From positions 1-52,271 of the forward strand of contig JAFZVE010000052.1 of the NCBI GenBank assembly GCA_017617995.1: 52,271 nucleotides of DNA, in the 5' to 3' direction. A program made the translations under genes and the position numbers. This document shows, piece after piece, positions 26,379 through 35,204 of the stretch. This DNA is from Clostridiales bacterium. GTDB taxonomy: Bacteria > Bacillota > Clostridia > Saccharofermentanales > Saccharofermentanaceae. Within the stretch, counting starts at the first letter, position 1, and each line of letters starts with the position of its first letter. A model generated the notes under the pieces. That model was not told the origin of the DNA, searched no databases, and saw only the letters and a list, made by a program, of their open reading frames with translations.

Positions 26379-28850
26379 ATGAGGACTTTTAAGAGGATCG
26401 TTTCATTTACGCTTTCTGCTGTTCTACTGACATCGGTATGCCTGTCGGCGGCGTCCTGCAAGAAGAAAGCATCTGCAGGGAAAAAGATCGCTGAGACGGA
26501 TACATGGTATGACGCGAAGAGGATCGAACTGGATCCGGGATTTACTTCGGACAAATACGAATCGGTATATCCGAACGGGCCATGGAAGTGCGGGGACAAG
26601 TACCTGATGCAGTACTTCACCATGAATAAACTCGATTATTCGAAGGATCTTTCTACGCAGGACTCGACAAGTAACCTGATGGGGATCTTCGATCAGGACG
26701 GCAAACTCCTTCGTCTGGTCGATCTTCTGGAGATCACCTCGATGTACCAGTCTTCCTTCGATATGAATGTATTTTCATTTTCGGAAGGCGGAAATGGCAT
26801 CCGGGTCTATTTCAATACGATCGCTAAGATGGACGCATATTGGTGTGACATCGATCCGGATACCGGTCTTCTGGTCGGGGAGGTGCATCCTTTTGACTTC
26901 AGCGAACTCAGGCTCGACGAAGACGACGGGAAGAATAAGGGGACCTGGGAAAGCGGAGATCTCGATCTTCCGGAAGGTTCTTATGAAAAGATCACATACT
27001 ATGTCTCTTACATCCAGGTCATCGAAGGCTATGAAGTCGTCGAGATCGGATATGGCACCGGCGGACAGGAAATGCTCGCGGTGGCCAAGGATGGTAAAGC
27101 CCTCTATCGAGTCGATTTTGACACAGCACTCGGACTGGGAGAACTGAAGTTCGTCAAGGAGTTTTACGGCGGCGGAAACGGTACGGTCCTGATCGAAGGA
27201 ATCGGAAAGACAGCGGTGTCGGTCAGCCTTGACCTCGCGACCGGGAAACTGACCAAACTCTCAAGTACGCAGAAGATCTCCGACAACCAGAGACTCTCGA
27301 TCAGTTCGGAGGGAAAAGGATATCTGACCAAGGCAACCGGTGTATATGAGTTTGACGCTGCAACCGGTAAGGAGATCTGTTCTCTCGATTTCGATAACTG
27401 CAATGTGAACCGCTATGAGAGCCAGAAAGCCTCGGTGCTTTCTTTCGAGGAGAATAAGGTGACCCTCGGATATTTCGAACCGGTCGATAATGCTTTCTTG
27501 CTTTCGGCCACATCCGTTATCTACACTTTGGAAAAAGCAGAGAAGAATCCGAATGCCGGGAAAACCGTCCTTACCGTCGCCAGCCTCAGCGATTCGCTTT
27601 CGTATTTTGAAGGGGCGGCACTGAAGGCCTTTAATGACCAGAACCAGGACTACTTTGCGAAGCTGATCCTTTACGATCAGAGTGAATTTCTCGCCGGAAA
27701 TGAAGAGACGACAAATATCGACGAGACGGATCGCCGGATGTACAGTGCCAAGTCCATGGTCAGCGGAAGCCTCGCGTCGGACATCCGTTCCGGAATGGGG
27801 CCGGACGTGGTCCTCGGTGCGGCGCAGTCGATCGATGTACTCGACGCCAAGTATCTTCTGGATCTGGAAGACTACCTGAAGGGGAAGACCTTCGATGCCA
27901 ATTCCTACTACATGAATCTGATCGATGCGTCGAAGATGGACGGGAAGACCTACTTTATTCCGACGAGCTTTACACTTACGGGTATCGTGACGGACGGATC
28001 GGCACTCGCTTCTGATCAGAAAGGATTTACGTACGATCAGTACGCAGATTTCGTGAGCGGACAGTGTATCGGTGAAGACCCGGTCACCACAGAAGTCAGC
28101 CGCATGCATTTCCTGAATCTGTGTATAGAGAGAAACTATGCGAGCTGGATCAAGGAAGGAAGAGTGAGCTTCGACCAGGAGGGATTCCGGGAAATGACGG
28201 AATTCTTCAAGGACTCGATCCCGGAGGGCGTCTCCGAGACCGCCGGTGCCGATGAGACCATGATGGAGATGTATGGCATGGCCCCCGCACCGAAGGAGGC
28301 ATATTTCCTCGAAGATATCCACAGTGTGGCCGGTCTTGCCCATGTTAACTGTTACGGCGATAATCTCCGGATCCTGGGACTTCCATCTGCTGACGGGTCC
28401 GGTCCGTCAGCGAATATCACGACGTCTTTCTCCATCACGAAAAGCACTGAAGTGAAGGAAGGCGCGTATGTACTTCTCGATTTCATGTTAAGTGAAAACG
28501 TCCAGAAAGACGTGAAGGCGGCGATCCCCGTGAACCGTGCGGCCGTCTCGTATAAAGTGGAAAAAGAGAAGGAAACGAACTCGACTGCATATCACTCCTA
28601 TTTCGATACTCCGGATGCCCTTATCTCAGAAGAGATCTTCCGGGAAGGCAGTATTTTCGAGCCGGATTCAGTTCTTCCGGATACCTTCCTTCAGACCCTC
28701 GAAGGGGTCGATACGATCCTTCTTTCGGATAACGCGGTCATGATGATCGTGTCGGAAGAGATCCCTGCATACCTTCTCGGACAGAAGGATCTGGAGACTG
28801 TCATCTCCACGATCAACAACAGAACACAGACCGTGTTTAACGAGAGATAA
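26379..28850 (+). CDS. Solute-binding lipoprotein (family 1) with extra N-terminal domain
   Basis: The 823-aa protein begins with a lipoprotein signal (lipidated Cys27 in SAASCKKK). About residues 45-395 form a beta-rich region with repeated strand-turn units (such as GIFDQDGKLLRL and YRVDFDTALGLG) that may be a propeller. About 395-790 resemble an extracellular solute-binding protein family 1 domain (DIRSGMGPDVVLG, LDLEDYLKGK, YFIPTSFTLTGIVTD), usual for ABC sugar transporters. No permease or ATPase gene is near, so it may be an orphan receptor. GGAGGTG lies before the ATG, and a strong terminator follows. Confidence 0.8.
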   Translation: MRTFKRIVSFTLSAVLLTSVCLSAASCKKKASAGKKIAETDTWYDAKRIELDPGFTSDKYESVYPNGPWKCGDKYLMQYFTMNKLDYSKDLSTQDSTSNLMGIFDQDGKLLRLVDLLEITSMYQSSFDMNVFSFSEGGNGIRVYFNTIAKMDAYWCDIDPDTGLLVGEVHPFDFSELRLDEDDGKNKGTWESGDLDLPEGSYEKITYYVSYIQVIEGYEVVEIGYGTGGQEMLAVAKDGKALYRVDFDTALGLGELKFVKEFYGGGNGTVLIEGIGKTAVSVSLDLATGKLTKLSSTQKISDNQRLSISSEGKGYLTKATGVYEFDAATGKEICSLDFDNCNVNRYESQKASVLSFEENKVTLGYFEPVDNAFLLSATSVIYTLEKAEKNPNAGKTVLTVASLSDSLSYFEGAALKAFNDQNQDYFAKLILYDQSEFLAGNEETTNIDETDRRMYSAKSMVSGSLASDIRSGMGPDVVLGAAQSIDVLDAKYLLDLEDYLKGKTFDANSYYMNLIDASKMDGKTYFIPTSFTLTGIVTDGSALASDQKGFTYDQYADFVSGQCIGEDPVTTEVSRMHFLNLCIERNYASWIKEGRVSFDQEGFREMTEFFKDSIPEGVSETAGADETMMEMYGMAPAPKEAYFLEDIHSVAGLAHVNCYGDNLRILGLPSADGSGPSANITTSFSITKSTEVKEGAYVLLDFMLSENVQKDVKAAIPVNRAAVSYKVEKEKETNSTAYHSYFDTPDALISEEIFREGSIFEPDSVLPDTFLQTLEGVDTILLSDNAVMMIVSEEIPAYLLGQKDLETVISTINNRTQTVFNER

Positions 28851-28885
28851 GGTTTCGTAAAAACAGAAACGGAAAGGGAAACTGG

Positions 28886-28916
28886 CAGGCCCGGCTACGA
28901 AGCCGGGTCTGTTTTT
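28886..28916 (+). terminator. Terminator of the solute-binding lipoprotein gene
   Basis: CAGGCCCGGCT (28886-28896) pairs with AGCCGGGTCTG (28901-28911, one G-T wobble) around an ACGA loop, followed by TTTTT. It overlaps the last codons and TAG stop of the convergent MATE gene. Confidence 0.88.
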
Positions 28917-30325
28917 GTCATGTCCTTGCCGACGCGGACCTTCCGCCAGATGGTAAGACACATGGTGGTAAAGCAGATGCTGGCGCCGACCATCTGACTT
29001 ACGAATTCGGCCCAGAATACGCCGTCGACGCCGAGCCCGATATTCGGGAGAAGAAGTGTCAGCGGAGTGACGAGAAGGATCTTACGGAGCATGGAGAAGA
29101 AGAGCGCGTGCTTCGGATAGTTCAGGGCGACGAAGGTGGTCTGACCACTCATCTGAAGGGCCATGAACGGGAAGGCACCGAAGAAGATGCGTGCGCAATG
29201 GACCGTCAGGTCGATCAGTTCCGGATCGTCGGTGAAGATGCGGATGACGGGACGCGGGAAGAAGAGCATCATGACCCACATCAGGGTATTGACCAGAAGG
29301 CCACAGAAGAAGATGAAGTTGATGCACTCCGAGACGCGCTTACTTTTCTTCGCGCCGTAGTTATAACTCATGACGTTCTGACCGGCCGCCGTGATGCCGC
29401 TGTTCGGAAGGCTCATGACCTCCCGGATCGAGTTGTTGAGACTCATCGCACCGACGTAAAGTGTGCTCAAAGGACCGCCCCATGCCTTCAGCATGATGTT
29501 CACGATCGCCTGTGTGAAACTGCTGGTAACGCGGAAGGTAAAGCCGGTCGCGCCGAGCTTTATCAGACCGCCGATCTGCGCGCGGTCGATGAGAAGATGC
29601 CGGAGACGAAGCGGCGGTTTCTTACTTCTTAGGAAAAGCACTACCCACAGGGCACTTGCACTCTGGGAAAGGACGGTCGCGAGAGCCGCGCCGCGGATAC
29701 CCATATCGAGTGCGAAGATGAAGAGCGGGTCGAGTGCGATATTCAGGACCGCGCCGAGGATCACGGTCGACATGCCGATCTTCGGGAAGCCCTGTGCGTT
29801 TATGAAAGGATTCATGCCGAGACTGATGAGCACGGGGATCGTGCCGATAACATAGATACGGAAATATCCGACCGCGTAGGGAAGCGAGAATTCGTCGCCG
29901 CCGAGGAGCTCTAAGATCCACGGCGCGATGATGAACAGTACGACCGTAAGGAACGAGCCGATCAGGAGAAGAAGCGTGAAGGAAGTACTCATCATACGCT
30001 CGGCTTTCTCGTCGTTTTTCTCGCCTCTTGCGATCGTTGCGAGCGTCGTTCCGCCGGTGCTGCAGAGATTGGCAAATGCGCTGATGAATGTGATGAGCGG
30101 GAAGCATACGCCGAGTCCCGTGATCGCGTAGGTACTCGTGTCGCCCATATGCCCGATATAGGCGCGGTCGACGATGTTATAGAGAACGACGACCATCTCG
30201 GCCAGCATGATCGGAAGGCCGAGCCGGAGGATCAGAAGCGGGACACGCCCTTTTGAGAAATCGCCTTTGGCAGTTCTGGCGGCTGCCCCGTCGGAGCCGG
30301 TTGTTCTGAGGTCGTTTTCATCCAT
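28895..30325 (-). CDS. MATE family efflux transporter
   Basis: This is a cation-coupled multidrug/toxin extrusion transporter of 476 aa with about 12 membrane helices. It begins after a polar start with VPLLILRLGLPIMLAEMVVVLYNIVDRAYIG. Family-typical segments include STGGTTLATIARGE, PFINAQGFPKIGM and GQNVMSYNYGAKK. ATG at 30325 follows GAGGTCAGG. It starts 14 bp after the CDF exporter stop, so the two form an efflux operon. Its substrate cannot be read from sequence. Confidence 0.93.
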   Translation of the reverse strand: MDENDLRTTGSDGAAARTAKGDFSKGRVPLLILRLGLPIMLAEMVVVLYNIVDRAYIGHMGDTSTYAITGLGVCFPLITFISAFANLCSTGGTTLATIARGEKNDEKAERMMSTSFTLLLLIGSFLTVVLFIIAPWILELLGGDEFSLPYAVGYFRIYVIGTIPVLISLGMNPFINAQGFPKIGMSTVILGAVLNIALDPLFIFALDMGIRGAALATVLSQSASALWVVLFLRSKKPPLRLRHLLIDRAQIGGLIKLGATGFTFRVTSSFTQAIVNIMLKAWGGPLSTLYVGAMSLNNSIREVMSLPNSGITAAGQNVMSYNYGAKKSKRVSECINFIFFCGLLVNTLMWVMMLFFPRPVIRIFTDDPELIDLTVHCARIFFGAFPFMALQMSGQTTFVALNYPKHALFFSMLRKILLVTPLTLLLPNIGLGVDGVFWAEFVSQMVGASICFTTMCLTIWRKVRVGKDMTKTDPAS

Positions 30326-30339
30326 GGCCTGACCTCAGT

Positions 30340-31515
30340 TCACACATAGGAGCGGTCGATCTTGATGACGCAGTTGTGGTTCGGATGAATCTTCAGTACC
30401 TCCTCGCGAACGGTCTGTATCAGTTCTTTTTCCGAAGAAGTGACATCGTGCGGGACCACCATATCGAAGATGAGGTTCGTGTGGCTCTCGCCCGGAACCA
30501 TCCTGAAATCGTGGATCGTGATGCGCGGATCGATCTTCTTAACGATCTCACGGACCTCTTCCTGAAGGTTCATGAGATTTTTATTCTTCGTGTCGATCGG
30601 GTCCATGTGGATGACGGCCTCGCAGTCGAGCTCTCTGGCCAGCTCGAGCTCGATATTATCGATGCAGTCATGGATGAAGAACATGTCGCCGAAGGCAGAG
30701 ACCTCCGCGTGGAGAGAAACCATCTTCCGGCCCGGACCGTAGTCGTGCACGACCACGTCATGCAGGCCGCAGACGCATTCCTGCGAAAGGACGATCTCCG
30801 AGATGCGGTCGAGGAATTCCTTCGACGGCGGGGTGCCAAGAAGCGGCTCGATCGTGTCCTTAGCGGCGTTGATGCCGGAGTAGAGGATGAAGACTGCGAG
30901 AGCAACACCGATATAGGCGTCGACGGGAAGGTCAGTAAACTTCGTGGAGATCACGGCGAGAAGAACGACAGAGGTGGAGATCATGTCGTTTCTGCTGTCG
31001 ACGGCAGTCGCACGCATCGCCGCGGAATCAATGATCTTCGCCCACTTAAAGTTGTAGAACATCATGTAGGCCTTCACGAGAAGCGACGCGACCAGCATGG
31101 CCACTGCAAGGACCGTGCAGTCGACGGCAGATGGGTGGATGATGCCCTCGATCGAGGACTTGCCGAGCTCAAAACCCATGATGCATATGAGAAGCGAGAC
31201 GATCAGACCCGAGATATATTCGATACGGCCGTGGCCGAAGGGATGGTCCGCGTCCGGTGCTTTACCCGCGAGGCGGAAACCGATCATCGTGATGATCGAC
31301 GAGCCCGCATCGGAGAGGTTATTCAGCGCATCACCGACGATGGCGATGGAGTGCGTGAGGATACCCATGACGAGCTTTCCGGCGAAGAGCAGGAGATTGA
31401 AGAAGATACCGCACGCGCCGCAGATGCTTCCGACGGCACGGCGCACAGGCGCCTGACGGCACTGATCGGGCTGTTTCGTTTCCGGTACGAGTTTTCGGAT
31501 CAGAAGTGAGACCAC
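30340..31515 (-). CDS. Cation diffusion facilitator family metal exporter
   Basis: This is a proton-coupled divalent metal exporter. I start at the GTG at 31515 (391 aa) with AAGGAG six bases upstream; the open frame to 31752 has no family match. About six membrane helices precede a cytoplasmic domain with extra C-terminal sequence. The transport-site motifs read N65-xxx-D69 (DALNNLSD) in helix 2 and DxxxD (AVDSRND) in helix 5. An N-D-D-D set is reported for Mn-selective members such as MntE, while Zn members usually have H/D sets, so Mn2+ is my best guess. MATE follows after 14 bp. Confidence 0.88.
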   Translation of the reverse strand: MVSLLIRKLVPETKQPDQCRQAPVRRAVGSICGACGIFFNLLLFAGKLVMGILTHSIAIVGDALNNLSDAGSSIITMIGFRLAGKAPDADHPFGHGRIEYISGLIVSLLICIMGFELGKSSIEGIIHPSAVDCTVLAVAMLVASLLVKAYMMFYNFKWAKIIDSAAMRATAVDSRNDMISTSVVLLAVISTKFTDLPVDAYIGVALAVFILYSGINAAKDTIEPLLGTPPSKEFLDRISEIVLSQECVCGLHDVVVHDYGPGRKMVSLHAEVSAFGDMFFIHDCIDNIELELARELDCEAVIHMDPIDTKNKNLMNLQEEVREIVKKIDPRITIHDFRMVPGESHTNLIFDMVVPHDVTSSEKELIQTVREEVLKIHPNHNCVIKIDRSYV

Positions 31516-31669
31516 GTTTTTCTCCTTTTCTTTCGGATAATCGATTAGGGATATTTTACTACAGATGAGGAGGCCGCTCCATGGTATTTTCGGATTCGTA
31601 GTGTGATATACTGAAAACGTTGAAAATGGCGAAGAAAAGTGAATCTTCGGAAAACAAGAGGTAAGAGAT

Positions 31670-31927
31670 ATGCTGATCAAAAGAGAGATCTTCGAAGGAC
31701 CGATGGAAAAGGCCGAACTACTCCTCTCCATATTGAACCAGGCGAATATCAAAACATTTCTACATTACCCGGAGCGGGTGAACTCCGTCGATGTGGCCAG
31801 AGGTGCCGCTGTCGGGAGATTCGGCCAGCAGACTGTGGATCCGAAGAAAGAGCAGGTCGTCGTTCTCGTAAGAAAGAAAGATCTCGATCAGGCGAAGGAC
31901 ATCCTCCGTCAGGCACTATCGGAATAA
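31670..31927 (+). CDS. DUF2007 domain protein
   Basis: The 85-aa protein matches DUF2007 (putative signal transducing protein) in size and pattern: an early EGPMEKAELLLSILNQANI, then the end VVVLVRKKDLDQAKDILRQ. It is a small cytosolic alpha/beta fold. Its stop is one base before the gatC ATG, so it leads the gatCAB operon. An extended -10-like TGATATACT lies upstream near 31600 without a clear -35. The function of the family is not established. Confidence 0.78.
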   Translation: MLIKREIFEGPMEKAELLLSILNQANIKTFLHYPERVNSVDVARGAAVGRFGQQTVDPKKEQVVVLVRKKDLDQAKDILRQALSE

Positions 31928-31928
31928 T

Positions 31929-32210
31929 ATGGATCAGCAGCACACAGAAGAAATGGAACGCATCGCAAGGCTTTCGGGGCTTTCCCTCTCAGAAAAAGAG
32001 AAGGAGATCCTTTTTACTGACCTTGCCCGGATCGTGCCGTATATGGAGCGGATCTCGAAGCTCGATACCTCAGAGGTGACCGAATATTCGGAAAGTGAAA
32101 TCACTCTCCGTGATGACGAAGAAGTGATCTCTCCCATCGCGTCCGATATTACGGGACTCTCGCTCTCGGCGAAGGATGGCATGTTTACTGTGCCGAGAGC
32201 GGTAGAGTGA
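31929..32210 (+). CDS. gatC: Asp-tRNA(Asn)/Glu-tRNA(Gln) amidotransferase subunit C
   Basis: GatC is the small stabilising subunit that wraps GatA and GatB. The 93-aa protein shows the family pattern IARLSGLSLSEKEKEILFTDL then LDTSEVTEYSE, with a C-terminal DGMFTVPRAVE. It starts one base after the DUF2007 stop and ends 10 bp before gatA. Confidence 0.94.
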   Translation: MDQQHTEEMERIARLSGLSLSEKEKEILFTDLARIVPYMERISKLDTSEVTEYSESEITLRDDEEVISPIASDITGLSLSAKDGMFTVPRAVE

Positions 32211-32220
32211 GGAAGAGCCG

Positions 32221-33690
32221 ATGGGAAGAGAAGAGATATTAAAGCTTTCAATGACAGAACTCGCGAAGGCGATCCGGGAGAAAAAAGTGACCTCGGAAGA
32301 AGCCGTCTGCGCGGTTTTTGAAAACATAGATGATCGTGAATCAATCGTCCATGCCTACCTCAGTTTTTATAGGGAAGAATCCGTGCGAAAAGCACGGGAG
32401 TGCGATAAGATGGTGCGTGAAAGTGCTGATATTTCGGCACTTCCACCGCTTCTTGGTGTACCTGTGGCCATTAAGGATAATCTCTCCCTTGCCGGGAAGA
32501 AGATGACCTGCGGGTCAAAGATGCTTGCGGACTATACCGCGCCGTACACAGCGACAAGTGTCGCAAAGCTTGAGAAATCAGGGGCGATCGTTATCGGCAA
32601 GACAAACATGGATGAGTTCGGAATGGGTGCATCTACGGAGCATTCCTACTTCGGAACCACGACGCATCCGATGGATAAGACCAGAGTTCCGGGCGGTTCC
32701 TCGGGTGGATCGGCAGCGGCCGTCGCCTGTGGGGAAGCTTTTGCTTCTCTTGGCACCGACACCGGCGGATCTGTCCGGCAGCCGGCGGCATTTTGCGGCC
32801 TGATCGGGCTTCGTCCGACGTACGGTTCGGTCTCCAGACATGGTCTAACCGCCTTTTCTTCCTCGATGGACACCATCGGACCCATAACACGGGGAAGCGT
32901 AGACGCCGCAGTGCTTTTTAACACTGTTAAAGGTGCGGATCCGAATGATCAGACGTCCGTTTCGGCACCGAAAGTGGATATTTCCGCGATGGAGAGCTAC
33001 TCTGTCCGAGGGAAGAAGATCGGCATCCCGAAACAGCTCCTCGGAGAGGGTGAATCTTCCGAAGTGGTGAAGAGGGCGAAGACATTTTTCGAGGAACACG
33101 GGGCGCAGGTGGAGGAGATCGATATGCCGATCCTCGACTTTGCGGTCGCGATCTACTATATCCTCTCGTCTGCTGAAGCTTCCGCGAACCTCGCGAGATA
33201 TGACGGTATCCGCTACGGATACCGCTCTTCCGGTGTGTCCGACATCTCGGAGTTGTACACGAAGACCAGAACCGAAGGCTTCGGAAAAGAAGTGAAGCGA
33301 AGGATACTGCTGGGCAATTACGTGCTTTCTTCCGAGCATTTCGACGACTGCTACCGGCAGGCCGAGCGCGCCAGAAATATGGTGAAGAAGGCTTTTGACG
33401 AGGCATTTACGAAATACGATATGCTTCTCTGCCCGACGGTGCCGGGTGTGGCGCCGCATATCGGGGAGATCGATAAAGATCCACTTGCTGCGTACATCGC
33501 GGACCTCTGCACGGTTCCGGCGAGCCTTGCCGGCATCCCTGCGGTAAGTGTACCTTTCGGAACTTCCGCTGTGACTGCATCCGACGGAGAAGCACTTCCC
33601 GCCGCCATCCAGCTTATGGGCCCGCGATTCAGCGAACAGGAGATCCTGGGCGCTGCCCGCTTCGTGGAGAAGGGGGTGAGCGGCACGTGA
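32221..33690 (+). CDS. gatA: Asp-tRNA(Asn)/Glu-tRNA(Gln) amidotransferase subunit A
   Basis: GatA is the amidase-signature subunit that releases ammonia from glutamine for transamidation of misacylated tRNA. The 489-aa protein has the Ser-cisSer-Lys catalytic set: Lys in GVPVAIKDNLSL, cis-Ser in PGGSSGGSAAAVACG and nucleophile Ser in DTGGSVRQPAAFCG. Its TGA overlaps the gatB ATG. GatCAB presence implies that this organism makes Gln-tRNA and possibly Asn-tRNA indirectly. Confidence 0.97.
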   Translation: MGREEILKLSMTELAKAIREKKVTSEEAVCAVFENIDDRESIVHAYLSFYREESVRKARECDKMVRESADISALPPLLGVPVAIKDNLSLAGKKMTCGSKMLADYTAPYTATSVAKLEKSGAIVIGKTNMDEFGMGASTEHSYFGTTTHPMDKTRVPGGSSGGSAAAVACGEAFASLGTDTGGSVRQPAAFCGLIGLRPTYGSVSRHGLTAFSSSMDTIGPITRGSVDAAVLFNTVKGADPNDQTSVSAPKVDISAMESYSVRGKKIGIPKQLLGEGESSEVVKRAKTFFEEHGAQVEEIDMPILDFAVAIYYILSSAEASANLARYDGIRYGYRSSGVSDISELYTKTRTEGFGKEVKRRILLGNYVLSSEHFDDCYRQAERARNMVKKAFDEAFTKYDMLLCPTVPGVAPHIGEIDKDPLAAYIADLCTVPASLAGIPAVSVPFGTSAVTASDGEALPAAIQLMGPRFSEQEILGAARFVEKGVSGT

Positions 33691-35138
33691 TGGATCACGA
33701 GACCATTATCGGACTGGAAGTCCATGTCGAATTAATGACCCGATCGAAGATCTTCTGCTCCTGTCCGACGACTTTCGGTGCACCGCCGAATGCCCATGTA
33801 TGCGAGGTTTGTGCAGGCCTTCCTGGGGCGCTCCCGCGCCTGAATAAGAAGGTCCTCGACTACGCCATCATGACCTCGCTGGCCTTACACTGCGAGGTGA
33901 CGAGAAAGAGTCGTTTCGACAGAAAGAACTATTTCTATCCGGACCTTCCGAAGGGATATCAGATCTCCCAGCTCTATTCTCCGATCGGAAAAAACGGATA
34001 TGTGGACATCGAGCCGGCAGCGGAAGGCGCCTCTTCCAAGCGCATCCGCATCCACGAGCTTCACATGGAGGACGATGCGGGAAAACTCATCCACGACGAG
34101 GCGGGAAACTGCACGAAGATCGACTTTTCGAGGTGTGGCGTGCCGCTTCTGGAGATCGTGACCGAACCGGATTTCCGCTCGGCAGAGGAGGTCGTGGCTT
34201 TTCTTACTGCTCTTCGTACGATGCTGAAGGTCATCGGGGTTTCAGACTGTAAGATGCAGGAAGGATCTCTTCGTGTGGACGTGAATCTCTCGGTACGTGC
34301 GGCAGGAGAAGAGAAGCTCGGGACACGTACAGAGATGAAAAATCTCTCGTCTTTCCGCGCCGTAAGTAAGGCTATCGAGTACGAAGCGGCCCGTCAGTGG
34401 GAGATCGTCCGAAACGGCGGCACCATCGATCGCGAGACACGACGCTGGGATGAGGAAAAAGAACAGTCCTTCTCCATGAGAAAGAAGGAAGATGCAGCAG
34501 AATATAAGTATTTCCCGGAGCCGGATATCCCGGTCCTTCTGATCACGGATGAAAAGATAGATGAACTTCAATCTATTCTGCCGGAGCTTCCACAGGCGAA
34601 GAAAAGAAGATATATCGAGGAGCTCGCTCTTCCCGGATACGATGCCGGCATACTGACCGAAAACAAAGAAATCACAGCGCTTTTCGAGCGGACGTATGAG
34701 ATCTGCGGGGACCCGAAGGAAGCGTCGAACTGGATCATGGGTGATCTGATGAAGCTCCTCAACGACAACGGGACAAACCCGGAAGAGATGGTGATCCGGG
34801 AGGAATCGCTCGGTGAGATCATCGTGATGGTGAAAGAAGGGAAGGTTTCCCGTGCATCGGGAAAAGAACTGCTACGGGCAGCTTTCGTCGAGGGAGCGAT
34901 TCCGGAAGAATATGCGGATCAGCACGATATGTGGCTCATCTCGGATCCGAAGGTCCTGGGAACGACCGTAGAAGAGGTACTTGCCCGAAATGAGAAGGCT
35001 CTGTCCGAGTACCTCGCAGGGAAGGAGAAGAACTTCCAGTTCCTGCTCGGACAGGCGATGCGTGCGACGGCAGGGAAAGCCGATCCGGCCGCACTTCGGA
35101 CCGTCCTCGAAGAAAGACTCCGTGCACTTAAGGGTTAA
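33690..35138 (+). CDS. gatB: Asp-tRNA(Asn)/Glu-tRNA(Gln) amidotransferase subunit B
   Basis: GatB activates the acyl group on the tRNA with ATP and accepts ammonia through a channel from GatA. The 482-aa protein opens with IIGLEVHVEL and has KSRFDRKNYFYPDLPKGYQISQ and GVPLLEIVTEPD, then a YqeY-like C-terminal tail domain. The ATG at 33690 overlaps the gatA TGA; a GTG one codon earlier is also in frame. No clear terminator follows. Confidence 0.97.
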   Translation: MDHETIIGLEVHVELMTRSKIFCSCPTTFGAPPNAHVCEVCAGLPGALPRLNKKVLDYAIMTSLALHCEVTRKSRFDRKNYFYPDLPKGYQISQLYSPIGKNGYVDIEPAAEGASSKRIRIHELHMEDDAGKLIHDEAGNCTKIDFSRCGVPLLEIVTEPDFRSAEEVVAFLTALRTMLKVIGVSDCKMQEGSLRVDVNLSVRAAGEEKLGTRTEMKNLSSFRAVSKAIEYEAARQWEIVRNGGTIDRETRRWDEEKEQSFSMRKKEDAAEYKYFPEPDIPVLLITDEKIDELQSILPELPQAKKRRYIEELALPGYDAGILTENKEITALFERTYEICGDPKEASNWIMGDLMKLLNDNGTNPEEMVIREESLGEIIVMVKEGKVSRASGKELLRAAFVEGAIPEEYADQHDMWLISDPKVLGTTVEEVLARNEKALSEYLAGKEKNFQFLLGQAMRATAGKADPAALRTVLEERLRALKG

Positions 35139-35204
35139 GTTCCGGGAAGGCCTGTATACCCGCAGGACCACGACAAGAAGTGTATTTCGTGAGATAATGT
35201 AATC

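Noticed and set aside
30376..31509. A 377-codon plus-strand frame opposite the CDF exporter
   Set aside because: Composition is charged and repetitive (Asp/Arg/His-rich) as expected of an antisense read of a membrane protein; no family resemblance.
31516..31752. N-terminal extension of the CDF exporter frame
   Set aside because: The extra residues lack family similarity, and a GTG at 31515 has a well-spaced AAGGAG.
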